Below are positions 10,708 through 22,183 of a stretch of 64,000 nucleotides of DNA, one piece after another. The notes under the pieces were generated by a model that ran no database searches, was not told the origin of the DNA, and was given only the letters and a program-made list of their open reading frames with translations. Source of the DNA: Salvelinus alpinus (taxonomy: Eukaryota > Chordata > Actinopteri > Salmoniformes > Salmonidae); assembly GCF_045679555.1 (NCBI RefSeq), contig NC_092120.1, positions 11,027,305-11,091,304 of the forward strand, in the 5' to 3' direction. Both the position numbers and the translations under genes were made by a program. Numbering within the stretch: position 1 is the stretch's first letter; the number at the start of each line of letters is the position of its first letter.

Positions 10708-11785
10708 GTTAGGCTTGAGTTCCAGGCGACGGTATAACCTGGAAAACTTTCCATAAAAAGTGGAATAAATGTTCAGTCGAGCTGTTGCAGCTTTCCAATA
10801 TTTGTTTATGTTATTTATTGTCTTTTTATATTTGATTTATTGTCATTTTATATCTTATTATGCAAATATTTAAATGTGTATGTCCTATTTAAAGGTTGCT
10901 AACAAACTTAACTTTCTGTAATGTTTTTGTGTTATCGTGTGATAATATTTGTGTATTATCTTTATTTTCTTAAACATTACAAAATGTTTCTAAAATAAAT
11001 GTTATTTCTTTATACTGTAATTTAGCTTTCTGTGGCACACACTACTGGTCAACAGAAGCTACCAAAATGATTATGAAGTGTGCCAGGCCTTGCAGTCCCA
11101 AAATAGAAGGGGGGGATTTCGTCAGGCAAGAAAATAGCCTTGCCGAAATCCCCCCTCCCCCTCTAATTTCCTTAATTTTGTGCCGAGTCAAATACTTTCT
11201 GTGGCACAAATCAGTCAAATACTTTCTATAGAATAAACTTCACATCTGGATAGGCAACCGAAATGAATAATTAATGTATGTGTGTTATATTAAACATAGA
11301 GGAGGGAGTAAAATGTAGGCAAGCAATCAACATTACTACTAGACAACACCACTAGTCGAATACGACATGGGAGAGATGACGAGTTTAGGCAAATATATTT
11401 ATTTATGGGCTAATACACTTGAAACAAATAGCCAAACCGAAAACTGCAGACATTACTAGTGCCTCCCCCGCGATCAAACCGACATAAACATTTTTATGAA
11501 ACGCTGCCTAACGTGATCAGAAATCTCAACAAGCAAGCAAGTCGAAGCAATGAAGAATTGAGTGAGTGCGCGTTCACGCGAAGGAGGGGGGAATTCTGGC
11601 AAGGGGAGCTTTTCGGCACAACGCTGGCACCTCAGATTTTCTACTGCATGAGGTCCTGCACCTCATAAAATATTAGCTCAAAGGTATTGTACAGTTCCTG
11701 CACCTAAATATAAACAGTACCGGCACCCAAGATGAGTACTGTCATCTATTTTAGTCGAAGTCAAGCACTAGTGTCAAGCTATTTA

Positions 11786-13228
11786 TAGTGAACAAAAATA
11801 TAAATGCAACATGTAAAGTGTTGGTCCCATATTTCAAGACCTGAAATAAAATATCCCAGGGATTTTCCATATGCACAAAAAGTGTATTTCTCTAAAATGT
11901 TGTGCACAAATTTGTTTACATCCCTGCTAGTGAGCATTTCTCCTTTGCCAAATAATCCATCCGCCTGACAGGTGTGGCATATCAAGAAGCTGATTAAATA
12001 GCATGATCATTACACAGGTGCACCTTGTGCGGGGGACAATAAAAAGCCACTCTAAAATGTGCAGTTTTGTCACACAACACAATGCCACAGATGTCTCAAG
12101 TTTTGAGGGAGCGTGCAATTGGCATGCTGACTGCAGGAATGTCCACCATAGTTGTTGCCAGAGAAATTCATGTTAATTTCTCTACCATAAGCCACCTCCA
12201 ACATTGTTTTAGAGAATTTGGTATAACATCCAACTGGCCTCACAACCGCAGACCACGTGTAACCACGTCAGCCCAGGACCTCCACATCCGGCTTATTCAC
12301 CTTCGGGATCGTCTGAGACTAGCCACCCGGAGAGCTGATGAAACTGTGGGTTTGCACAACTGAAGAATTTCTGCACAAAATGTCAGAAACTGTCTCAGGG
12401 AAACTCATCTGTGTGCTTGTCGTCCTTACCAGGGTCGGTGTCGTAACCAACTTTAGTGGGTAAATGCTCAGCTTCGATGGCCACTGGCATGCTGGAGAAT
12501 TGTGCTCTTCACGGATTAATCCGGGCAGTATGGCATCGTGTGGGCAAGTGGTTTGCTGATGTCAACGTTGTGAACAGAGTGCCCAATGGTGGCGGTGGGG
12601 TTATGGTATGGACCGGCATAAACTAAGGACAGAGAACACAATTGCATTTTATCGATGGCAATTTCAATGCACAGAGATACCGTGACGAGATCCTGAGGCC
12701 CATTCTCCAGCCATTCACCTCATGCTTCAGCATAATAATGCACAACCCCATGTCTCAAGGAGCTGTACACAATTCCTGGAAGCTGAAAATGTCCCAGTTC
12801 TTCCATGGCCTGCATACTCACAGACATGTCACCCATTGAGCATGTTTGGGATGCTCTGGATCGATGTTTACGACAGCGTGTTCCAGTTCCCGCCAATATT
12901 TAGCAACTTCACACAGCCATTGAAAAGGAGTGGAACATTCCACAGGCCACAATCAACAGCCTGATTAACTCTATGCAAAGGTGCTGTGTCACGCTGTGTG
13001 AGGCAAATGGTAGTCACACCAGACACTGACTGGTTTTCTGATCCATGCCCCTACCTTTTTTAAAGGTACCTGTGACCAACAGACGCATGTCTGTATTCCC
13101 AGTCATGTGAAATCCATAGATTAGGGCCTAATGAATTTATCTCAATTGACTGGTTTCCGTATATGAACTGTAACTCAGTAAAATCTTTGAAACTGTTGCA
13201 TGTTGTGTTTATATTTTTGTTCCGTGTA
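11786..13228 (+). mobile_element. Tc1-like transposon, full length but inactivated
   Basis: Inverted ends (GAACAAAAATATAAATGCAA at the left, the complement near 13190-13228 at the right) are flanked by TA at 11784-11785 and 13229-13230. The interior encodes a Tc1 transposase on the plus strand. The N-terminal helix-turn-helix starts MPQMSQVLRERAIG at 12084 and runs to a frame break near 12361. C-terminal pieces continue near 12640-12960 in two other frames (HNNAQPHVS, the second catalytic aspartate region). Several frameshifts and stops make it inactive. Length about 1.44 kb, usual for Tc1 elements. Confidence 0.9.
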
Positions 13229-13445
13229 TATTGCACAGTGAGGAGAAATTCAACAGTGGACATAGTCCCCCCCCAAAATCCTGCTGTTGTGAGCATGTAA
13301 CAACCACAATACAATGACATAACATGTAGCTAGTACAACAAAAAGGATAATCAATTAAAGTATTAGAAAGTTCAGTATTTACTTTTGCAATCTTAGTCCA
13401 CACCCAGGGATCCAGCCACAGCAATAGAATGTTATATATTGCCTG

Positions 13446-13758
13446 TGTCACGTGTGCTCCCTCTCCGGCCTCTAGGTCACCAGTGTGCTCCCTCTCCGGC
13501 CTCTAGGTCACCAGGCTGCTCGTTATGGCGCACACCTGTCACCATCGTTACACGCACCTGCGCGTCATCTGACTCCATCACTTCCCTGATTACCTTCCTT
13601 ATATATGTCACTCCCTTTGGTTCCTTCCCCAGGCATCATTGTTTCTGTTTCTGTGTTGTCTGTGCGTTGTTCGTGTTTCTTATTTTGTATTATGTTGCGT
13701 TTATTTATTAAAACACTCACTTGAACTTGCTTCCCGACTCTCAGCGCACATCGTTACA
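13446..13758 (+). mobile_element. Solo LTR of a retrotransposon
   Basis: A 313-bp unit beginning TGTCACG and ending TTACA, flanked by a perfect 5-bp direct repeat GCCTG (13441-13445 and 13759-13763). It contains a TATATA-type promoter block near 13600 and a polyadenylation-like ATTAAA near 13707. A stretch of about 30 bp near its 5' end is present twice in tandem. No internal region. The family (Gypsy-like suspected from the 5-bp duplication) is not resolved. Confidence 0.85.
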
Positions 13759-14219
13759 GCCTGGCTATACCTTAATTACAATAGAATGCTATCACTGCAT
13801 TCTTATAAAACACAACCTATTATTTTTTTGTCATACTTACCTCTCTTATTTTAGCCACCACTTACTAACTTAATGATTCTATAATGGGTGGGGAGCCGTG
13901 GTTTCTCTTCTATTTTACAGACTAAGCTCTCACTTTAACTTTCATTCTGTGTAAGTTTGTCATAATGGCCCTGATACTTTCAATTTATCAGAAAGGGTGT
14001 AGGCTACTGTTTCTGTTTAATTTCTTTGAAAAGCCTACACATACTGGTTCTACAGGACCGGCCAGAGGGTTGTCTGCCTACCTCTGCTCTAGAGGTAAAC
14101 TCTCCGGAAAGTAGACATGACTCTTAGGCTCCTTGCTCAGCTTCAAAAGTTCACTGGTCTTTCTCTGCCTCTCTGCCTTTCTCTGCCTTACAATGAGCCC
14201 AAACTAGCTGAACAGGGTC

Positions 14220-16050
14220 TCACACACAGACATGTTTTATGGAAGCCTGTCCCGACCAGTTTGGCCCCAGAGTGTAGATCAACATTAAATCCTTCTTCTC
14301 AAAGGGTGCATCTAGAAGTTGTTCTTGTGGATTCTTCTTGCTCCTTTGTAGTAACATATTCGTAACGGTTACCTATGAAAAATATAATCATTTTTTTGCT
14401 AAAAAAAATAAAAACGCAAAATGAAATACATTGAAACTATTACCATTAAATGAGAGGACAGTGGACAACTCACATAGCTGATGGTGAGCAATGCTGCCAC
14501 AAGCCCCACAATGGAAAGAACTAGGATGGTATTGCTTTCTTCTGATTGGTCTGTGGACTTATTGTCAAGGCAACCTGCAAATGAAAAAATAATAATACAC
14601 TGGAAACTCTAAAAGAGTATATATCAGCACAGAGGAACTCTCTGGGGGTTCCAATTTAAAACACTCACATGCAGTATACAGTTTGCTTACATACCAAAAC
14701 AAGCACACAATGAGAGTAGAACACACTCACCTGTCACTCTGAGGTGAACCTGCCCCTCCTGGTTCTGCTCTCCTACAGGTGCTGCCAGGAGACACTTGTA
14801 CCTCCCACTATCAACAGCCGTTACATTGGGCAGGAAGATATCGAAAGAATCGTCAGCCAAAAGTTCCACTTCACGCTCCAGACCGACGTACCATTGGGTG
14901 GTGCTGTTAGGTGATAGCCTCTTCATCAATAGACCAGACTCCTTATTATAGGGCTCCTCACCCAGCTGGGAGAAGAGGGTGTGAGGTTACTTTATGCCCC
15001 TAACAGCTGGTCTGGGGCCAGTGCTGTAGTTTCAATAATGAAGATTACAATGAGGACTGAGGACATACCAGATTGTAAATCACTAGTATGAGCTACTTAG
15101 GTATGTGTGAGCAGCCAAAGATCTCCAGAAAAACAGTAAAAGGCAGATAGTCAAATAGTAGTCAAATCAGATTCCATGGTTCAATTGCTAAAATGAATTA
15201 ACTCAGGACATATTTTGCTAATCAGGACAGCAGGAGACAAACCTGAGGTTAAATTGGCTGGGAACATAAAAGTTTTGAGTTCTGCTGTCTTTAGATGGAG
15301 GAAAGAGTGGACGAAGATTGATATGATTAAGTGGCTAGACAAAGGCGGTCTACAATACTAGAAAAGTACATTTCCTGAAGAAAATGTGGTGTGCTTGCTA
15401 ACTTGCTTAAAGTATTTATGGTTTTGAAAAAAGTTATTGTAGTGGTACTGACTGCAGTAGTAATGGTAATGACTGGTTATATTTGAAAAAGTAGGTAACT
15501 GTAAAAAATTATTGATTGGTTTGGTGTCTCTAGCTTGAACAGTTCAAGAGTTACTGTTGGTGAGTTATTTTATGCTAATTTATATAGTTATAGTTATTAA
15601 ACGTTTCCAAGAATTTGAAGTTAGGATAGCCAGAACCTGTGAAAGTTGGTTTGGTGTCTCTAGCTGAATGGTTCAAGAGTTACTGCTGGTGAGTTATTTT
15701 ATACCATTGTATGAATTATAGTTGATAAAATAAATCTGAAGTTAGGATAGCCTGAAAATGTGAAAGATGGTTTGGTGTCTCATAATTATGTGAGGTTTTA
15801 TGTGTTGTTGGAGGTGCGTCTTGGTCAGTTTAGCTCAGAAAATGTTGCCTTCGTCAATCCGTCTAATCCTGCCTAATGAGCGGCCGGCCCTGAGGTCTCT
15901 GATCCAGGGCTTTAGTCAGCATTAGCAAGCCACACAAAGTAGTTTACCATGTACCACCTCACTGACCAGTGCCTGACCCCAGGTAAAGAACCGAATCCTC
16001 ACCGCATATCGACCTTGTATCTTCAGCATCCTTCATATGCCTGCTGTGTA
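14220..16050 (-). pseudogene. CD83 tandem copy, decayed at the 5' end
   Basis: Three exons remain open and match the intact gene at 22.2-23.95 kb: the second half of the Ig domain (14965-14731), the transmembrane exon (14574-14474) and the C-terminal exon (14372-14220), with identical lengths (235, 101 and 153 nt). The Ig exon differs from the intact copy by a single residue (IFL for ISL). By contrast the first Ig exon survives only as a remnant near 15945-16010, which has lost the stretch encoding the B-strand cysteine, is out of frame, and has a donor GTAAAC. No signal-peptide exon is seen. The copy therefore cannot encode the V-type domain; a truncated transcript is possible but unproven. 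Confidence 0.8.
15518..15782. repeat. Tandem repeat, about 120-bp unit, two copies plus part
   Basis: GGTTTGGTGTCTC is seen at about 15519, 15648 and 15769. The first two are followed by 'ttcaagagttactg.tggtgagttatttta' and later 'gaagttaggatagcc', so two complete units and the start of a third are present. Confidence 0.8.
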
Positions 16051-16119
16051 CGCAAACTGGAAAAAAATAGAAGGCAAATGACAAGACGAACCTTGTTGGA
16101 CAGCCCTTACGAAAAAGAT

Positions 16120-16305
16120 TGCAGTCAGAGTGCAGTATTACTGCAGTATGCTGCTTCCAAAATAAACGTTTTTTTTTACTGCATTAATGTTGCAATGTAA
16201 CTGCAGTTAGAGTGCAGTATAACTGCAGTATGCTCCAAATACTGCGTCCAAAATAACACCGTTTTTTTACTGCAGTAATTTTGCAATGTAACTGCAGTTA
16301 GAGAG
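16120..16305. repeat. Tandem repeat with CTGCAGT blocks, about 95-bp unit
   Basis: The string 'agagtgcagtat.actgcagtatgct' followed by 'ccaaaataa' and 'tttttttactgca.taat.ttgcaatgtaactgcagt' occurs twice in succession, with a third partial start near 16285. Confidence 0.8.
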
Positions 16306-17637
16306 CAAGTGGAAGTGTCAATTTACCTAGTGCAAAGGCATGGAGAAAGACTAGGGTAACGTTACGCATTTTTTTGTTCAGCACCAAAACGTTTTCTAGA
16401 TTTCGCTGTATAATTCAAGGGATAGGTATATCCTACTAGAATATGAAAGTAAAAGTAGCCGTCAAAGTGAAAGCAGACTGGGCTTTCTGTTGAGGAAGAG
16501 AGGCCCAACTCGTCGGAAAATCTGTCTCCCTCCAACAGGTAACGTTAGCGTTCTTTCGTTGTTTTGCCCACAAGAAAGGAGTTTTGGTATGGAGGTCAGT
16601 GGGTGTAGAATTTGGTCAACAAAAAATAAATGGCTTATTAGTTTGCTACGAAAGGTTTAGTTGATCGAATATAAATACTTTCTTAATAGTTAGGTTGTTA
16701 TGAGTGTACTAATATAAGTAGGACACGTGACATCCCGGCAACTTTGAGAAAAAATATTTTATATCGGAGTCTCGAGGTGAATATGCATATTCATATATGA
16801 GGCTAGTAGCGTAGCATCTCTCACCATTGAATACAGGCCGTGACGTCACCAACCCTCATCGAATATTTAAAAATATTGATACAATAATGAGATGTGTCCA
16901 CCAATCCAAATAAAAGAGAGGCGGGAGCCAACTACCATTGTTAGAGCGGAGAGACATGTGTTTTGTCAGAAAATCCATAATCTTTGACTGCAGTAAATCT
17001 GTTGACTGTCTTATTTCCACGCCCCGCATTTAATGATTAACTCGTGCACTTCACAGGTGGCACATCAAGCATCAAACATGGAGCTCTTGCCTTTGATTAA
17101 ACGTTTTTGGTAAGTAGGAAAGGCAACGTAAAACGCAATTGAAAGGAGACATAGTTATTGTCTATATGTAATGTATTTAAGACTATAACTTTAACATGGA
17201 CCTAATTTTGATAAGAAAAATGTATCGAAACCACTAGGCTGCTATAGTCTCGCGCACCAATCAGATACTCCTCATATTGCCCTGTGCGCAATGGCGACGA
17301 GGGTATGCTGTCTATGTGTGACTGCATATAAAAAGATCGTATAGGTCTGTGTTTATAGGAAAATGTAATCATTTACATCTTAACCATATTTAAAAGGTGT
17401 CAGCCGAGGAATTCCCCTTGCTCTGGACCAGGGTCGGCTGTGCTCTCCACGCACTAGACCAAGATCTAGAATTCCCCTAGCAGGGTCTTCCCCTGGCAGG
17501 AGTCGAGTCACTGGTATTCTTTTAAAGGTCCACCAAAATGTTCATTTACATCTTATCTCGGTATAGTCAGTTTTCCCTCACAGCACAGGTATTTGAATAA
17601 ATAAGTAAAATCATTGTCTGATCTTTTCCCTGAGGGC
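16306..17637. other. Intergenic DNA in the decayed duplicate unit
   Basis: By its position this interval should hold the counterpart of the small gene at 24.24-34.10 kb, but I see no recognisable exon of it. A possible start followed by a donor (MELLPLIKRF at about 17079-17111, then GTAAGT) has no supporting downstream exon. Confidence 0.35.
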
Positions 17638-17995
17638 CAGGGCATCTCAATCTTTTATTTTCAGAGGCCCCTTAAAACAGAAAGAAAATCTGGGGTCCCC
17701 CATGGGGGTTATGGCTCTGCTTAGTTGGCCAAGGCTTACTTACTAAAAATACAAATCTGGGGTCCATCTACATTAGAGATACCATTTTTAAGAGTAAACT
17801 GTCTGCTTGATATTAATTGTTGACACTCACTATATAAAATTGAACATTGTTTTTAATATTTTAATGCGTGTCAAACTCTAGTTTGTAATTTTCTATTTCT
17901 TAGTTTTCTCCCTATATTTTCAAGGGCTCCTAAAAGCTCTGGGTCCCTCTCCCCTGGGGTCCTACGTCCCCTGGTTGAAAACCACTTGTCCCTCT
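17638..17995. mobile_element. hAT-like non-autonomous element
   Basis: Left end 'cagggcatctcaatc' and right end 'ggttgaaaaccacttgtccct' resemble imperfect inverted termini of fish hAT MITEs. The blocks 'tctggggtccccca' and 'ctctcccctggggtcc' lie inside each end. No coding capacity. Confidence 0.45.
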
Positions 17996-18002
17996 TTTTT
18001 TT

Positions 18003-18230
18003 ACGGGGTAAATTGACTGAGAATACATTCTCATTTACAGTAACAACCTGGGAATATTTACATGTGGGGGGGGGGGGGGGGGGGCAGATTGGGAATTTAG
18101 CCAGGACACGATAAGTACCATGGGATCTTTAGTGACCACAGAGAGTCAGGACACCCATTTAACAATCCCAAAGACTGCACCCTACACATGGCAATGTCCC
18201 CAATCACTGCCCTGGGGCATTGGCCTTCCA
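18003..18230. repeat. Dispersed salmonid repeat with poly-G run
   Basis: The run 'gggaatttagccaggacacgataagtaccatgggatctttagtgaccaca' (split here for length) is a familiar salmonid interspersed block. A poly-G run lies at about 18066-18084. No gene. Confidence 0.5.
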
Positions 18231-18439
18231 AAACCTGTTCAGCAGCATCCAGGGACCAACTCTGCTTATCTTCAGAGGTAATTCAGCAGTGGTATGCAGG
18301 GTGGTATGCTGCTGGCTAAATATGGCCTGTGAGACAGCAGTCTGAATTCTACAACAATGTTCCATAATAGGTCTAATGTCAGATTGTCTAATGTGAAAGC
18401 ATTAGATGTCCTGAATACAAAGCATTATGTTAGCCGCAA

Positions 18440-19147
18440 ATCCAACACAACACATCACTGATTACCACTCTTCATATTCTCAAGCATGGTGGTGGCTGCA
18501 TCATGTTTTGGGTATGCTTGTCATCAGCAAGGGCTAGGGAGTTTTTTAGGATAAAAAGAAACGGAATAGAGGTAAGCACAGGCAATATCCTAGAGGAAAA
18601 CCTGGCTCAGTCTGCTTTCCAACAGACACTGGAAGACAAATTCACCTTTCAGCAGAACAATAACCTAAAACACAAGGCCAAATATACACTGGAGTTGCTT
18701 ACCAAGACGACATTGAATGTTCCTGAGTGGCCTAGTTACAGTTGTGACTTAAATCGACTTGAAAATCTATGGCAAGACTTGAAAATGGCTGTCTAGCAAT
18801 GATCAACAACCAACTTGACAGAGCTTGAAAAATTAAAAAATAATAATGTGCAAATATTGTACAATCCACGTGTGCAAAGCTCTTAAGAGACTTACCCAGA
18901 CAGACTCACCGCTGCCAAACGTGATTCTAACATCTATTGACTCAGGGGTGTGAATACTTATGTAAATTAGAGATTTCTGTATTATAATTTTCTATTTATA
19001 CTAACAACATGTTTTCATTTTGTCATTGTGGGGTATTGTGTGTAAATGGGTGAGAGAAATGTTTATTTAATCCATTCTGAATTCAGGCTGTAACACAACA
19101 ACATTTTTGAATAAATGAAGGGGTATGAATACTTTCAGAAGGCACTA
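18440..19147 (+). mobile_element. Tc1-like transposon, 5'-truncated
   Basis: The right end (AATACTTTCAGAAGGCAC) is followed by TA at 19148-19149. The left terminal repeat is missing. The plus-strand open frame 18503-18796 encodes a piece of transposase with QQNNNLKHKAKYTLELL and WPSYSCDLNRLENLWQDLK, the degenerate second aspartate and the glutamate of the DDE catalytic triad (LENLW). Inactive. Confidence 0.85.
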
Positions 19148-19451
19148 TAGATGTTAGAGATGCAGAGCAGTAACAGAAAGCTCTCAAGGTTAATCGGTTC
19201 ATCTTGGACTTGGAAGTGATGAAATGAGCTGGCAATTGGGGAGTTACTGGTCTGAAATCCTAATGCAGTTGTGGTATAAGGAAGGTACTCACTTAACCTG
19301 TGTCAAAATTAGCAAGGATTAAAAAAACATTTAACATATTTTTATACTGTCCACTATCTCTTCTGCAATTTATTATTGGTACGGAAATACTTTTCTTTTT
19401 GAAGTTACAAGCTACACTTATCCCTATCAGACAATAAGCTTAGAGACACGT

Positions 19452-19842
19452 TGTTAAGGCTGTCAATGTCGTTCTCCTCCTCAGACGAGGAGGAGCATGG
19501 ATCAGACCAAGATGCGGAGAGGTAAGTGTTCATGATTTAATGAAACAACAAGAAAACACTTAAACCTACAAAATAACAAACGTGACTAACCTTAAACAGT
19601 CCTGTGTGGTCCAAACACTGACACAGGAAACAAACACCCACAAAACACAGGTGAAACCCAGGCTGCCTAAGTATGACTCTCAATCAGGGACAACGATTGA
19701 CAGCTGTCTCTGATTGAGAATCATACCAGGCCGAACACAAACTCCCAACATAGAAATACAAACATAGACAAACCCACCCAACTCACGCCCTGACCAACTA
19801 AAATGAATACAAAACAAAGGAAAACAGGTCAGGAACGTGACA
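19452..19842 (-). mobile_element. Solo LTR of a retrotransposon
   Basis: A 391-bp unit, TGTCACG...TTAACA type on the minus strand, flanked by a perfect 5-bp duplication CACGT (19447-19451 and 19843-19847). The paralogous segment at about 34870-34890 has the uninterrupted site (gagacaagtgactcaatg), so the insertion followed the segmental duplication. No internal region. Probably Gypsy-like. Confidence 0.88.
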
Positions 19843-21889
19843 CACGTGACTAACTGAATAGGTTGATATCACTTTGTACATTTCATGGAGACTTACCAAA
19901 TATCAGTTTTTCTAATTCCTCTTATTTTTATTAACCGACAGACGTCATTTGATACACACTAGTATTACATGAGCCGCAAATAAGCAAATGTTTTTTTAGG
20001 TCAGATGCTTTGCATTTGCACTCTTTAATTCTGTTAAGCTTATTATTATTGTGCAATAATGTGTTGAGTGCTATGATCACACAGTTGTCATGAAAAAAAT
20101 GTCACTGTTATTGTATATGACCCGAATCCATGCACTCCTTATATCAAATCTGTCCTGTGATATGGTGATGCAATAAAAAACAAATATTTAGTTATTCTAT
20201 AGTGTTACATTTTTTAAGCTACATGGAATTTAATGTTTGTAAAGGATTTTCATTTTCAATGTTGTTTAGATCACATGTAACCTAGCTTCCATTTTATGCT
20301 GTGTGATGTTGTTACCTTGTAATGTGTTTGGGGTAATGTGATTGTCGATGACAATGACAGAGACTTCACAGAATTGTTGTCACTCAAAAGATTAGTGAAG
20401 AGGTATTTATGGATTTAACAATTAAAACAGCTATCCAAAAATATAATATTTCAGCTAACACTTTGTGTCAGCCCTTGAGGATAATTGGGATCATCCCTTT
20501 TAAAATGTGCACATTACAACATTGACAGGTGATGGAAATGACTCATGTCAAGGTTCAGTATATAGCTAGTATAAAATATAACAATGTGTTGTGTGAAATA
20601 GGTAGAGATTTGTTGCCAGCCATTTAGCACCTCAAACAGTATACTATGCAGAGAAATAGTTATGTATCTAGTTTGTAAGCCTCTGTAAAATGGTAGGGTA
20701 AATCATTTATCTTAATAACATGAAATATTCTGAGTAACAATCAATTTTTCTAAGAGAAACATCACTACTGTGGTGACTAAAAAAGTGAAGACTCGTCTTA
20801 AGAAAAAGTTAAATAACATTTATCTAAGAACCATAGCACATGTACGTCAGATACAGTACATTACAATTATTTACATGTCTTCTTTATTTTCAACGTATAC
20901 ACAGAATTGCTGATCATATTCAAAAACCGGATAAAGATTTATACAAAGTTTATTTTCTGTCAGTTACTTTTTGCCAATATTCACCAAAGCCTACTTTCGT
21001 ATTGCTTGGATGAAAAAGTATATACTGTTTTGACCTCACAAAATAACTAAAAGTTATCGATAATGCCTGAACATTAGAGTTAATTGAGAGCTTTGCTTGG
21101 CTCAGATGGAATGCAGTCTTGGTTGGTTTCATCTCTCTGCAGAGTCCAGCATGTCCCACCAAATCCTTCCAACACGGGTGAGCCCCATTGAACAGTGCTC
21201 AGATCAATTCCATTTCAATACCAGTCAATACAGGATTTTAATTAGGCATGAAATTCAATGCAGTACACATTGATAATTTTCCAGTTCAAAATCAATGTCA
21301 ACTTCCAATTACTGAAACTTCAATTGACTGGGTTGACTGAAATGTAAATGGAATTAACACCAACATTGCCATGGAAAGACCCTGCAGAATGACCCCTATT
21401 AGGTTCTAATTTTCAGAGTAAAAACTCAACGGCACAATGAAAGCTTTACCAAGTTTATTCTTCCCAGAGGATCAATACAGCTGCATTAGACAAAAAGATT
21501 TTCACACAAGCACTGATATTTAACCCTCTCTCTTTGGCTGAGTCTCCTCCTACCCATCTGATTGTATCTTTACTGCTAGGCAGGAAACTAAGTAATATGG
21601 CCATAAACTTTTCTTTCTCCCTTAATGTGACCTGACCTGACCTCGACCCCCTTCATCACTAATCCATGGCTCTCTCACCTTATCAATGCCTGCCATATGT
21701 GATCGCTTCCCTGCACTCAGCACATTCCAAGCTTAATTGCACACACTATATACCTTCCTCCTACAGATAACCATAGGATCCCTGATATAATGTAAACGTT
21801 ATACATTACCCTCTCTCCCTCAGTGACATGAATAAGTATATTTCATATTCTCAGAACCCCACACCCCTTATTAATTATTTATTCTCCCT

Positions 21890-21992
21890 TTCCTGAAGCT
21901 CTTTGTTGGGGTTTGATCTTGGGGCTTAGATCGTGGGGTCCCTTCACCAGGCCCTGCTCCTTGCGCATCACAGGCTCTTGAATGCTGCAGTC
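21890..21992 (-). pseudogene. Fragment of the collagen last exon
   Basis: Matches 36486-36588 (the stop-proximal part of the collagen gene, encoding [18 protein letters not shown]): 'cctgaagctctttgttggggtttgatcttggggcttagatcgtgggg' is the same DNA with a few changes. Homology ends abruptly at about 21992, just before the CD83 3' flank, which marks the duplication junction. Confidence 0.8.
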
Positions 21993-22183
21993 ATGCCTAC
22001 ACAACTTAGTTCTACAGGTTCGTCCAGAGGTTTGTCTGCCTCCCGCTGCTTTAGAGGTGAACTCTCTGGAAAGTAGACATGACTCTTAGGCTCCTTGCTC
22101 AGCTTCAAATGGACTATAGTCTTTCTCTGTGTTTCCTCTTCACATTCAAGTATACAATGAGCCTAAACTAGCTGAACAGGGTC

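Larger units (their letters stand above)
8224..11622 (+). mobile_element. 3.4-kb DNA transposon-like element with long terminal inverted repeats
   Basis: The left end GTTGTGCCGAAAAG and the right end CTTTTCGGCACAAC are inverted. The similarity continues inward for about 150 bp (for example GAGATTTCTGATCACGTTA near 8350 and its complement near 11510). Internal G-rich blocks 'agaagggggggatttcg' near 8405 and 11105 are also repeated. No clear target duplication is seen at the flanks. Inside on the plus strand are exons for a Ulp1-like protease segment and a PHD finger (9745-10707), plus an LTR-like segment (about 9195-9622). The superfamily is unresolved; Ulp1 and PHD domains together recall the KDZ (Zisupton-like) group. 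Confidence 0.65.
19390..22000. repeat. Segmental duplication, copy A (partner 34800-36600)
   Basis: Colinear matches to 34.8-36.6 kb include 'cagacaataagcttagagaca' (19427 and 34862), 'tctgtcctgtgat' (20150 and 35212), AACATTAGAGTT followed by the 'gtccagc.tgtcccacca' block (21072 and 36171), and the end fragment of the collagen last exon (21890-21990 and 36480-36585). Copy A holds an added solo LTR and about 460 bp (21414-21880) not found in copy B. Confidence 0.85.

Noticed and set aside
17079-17111. Possible first exon (MELLPLIKRF followed by GTAAGT)
   Set aside because: No partner exon, no clear relation to the small gene at 24.24 kb, so chance is likely.
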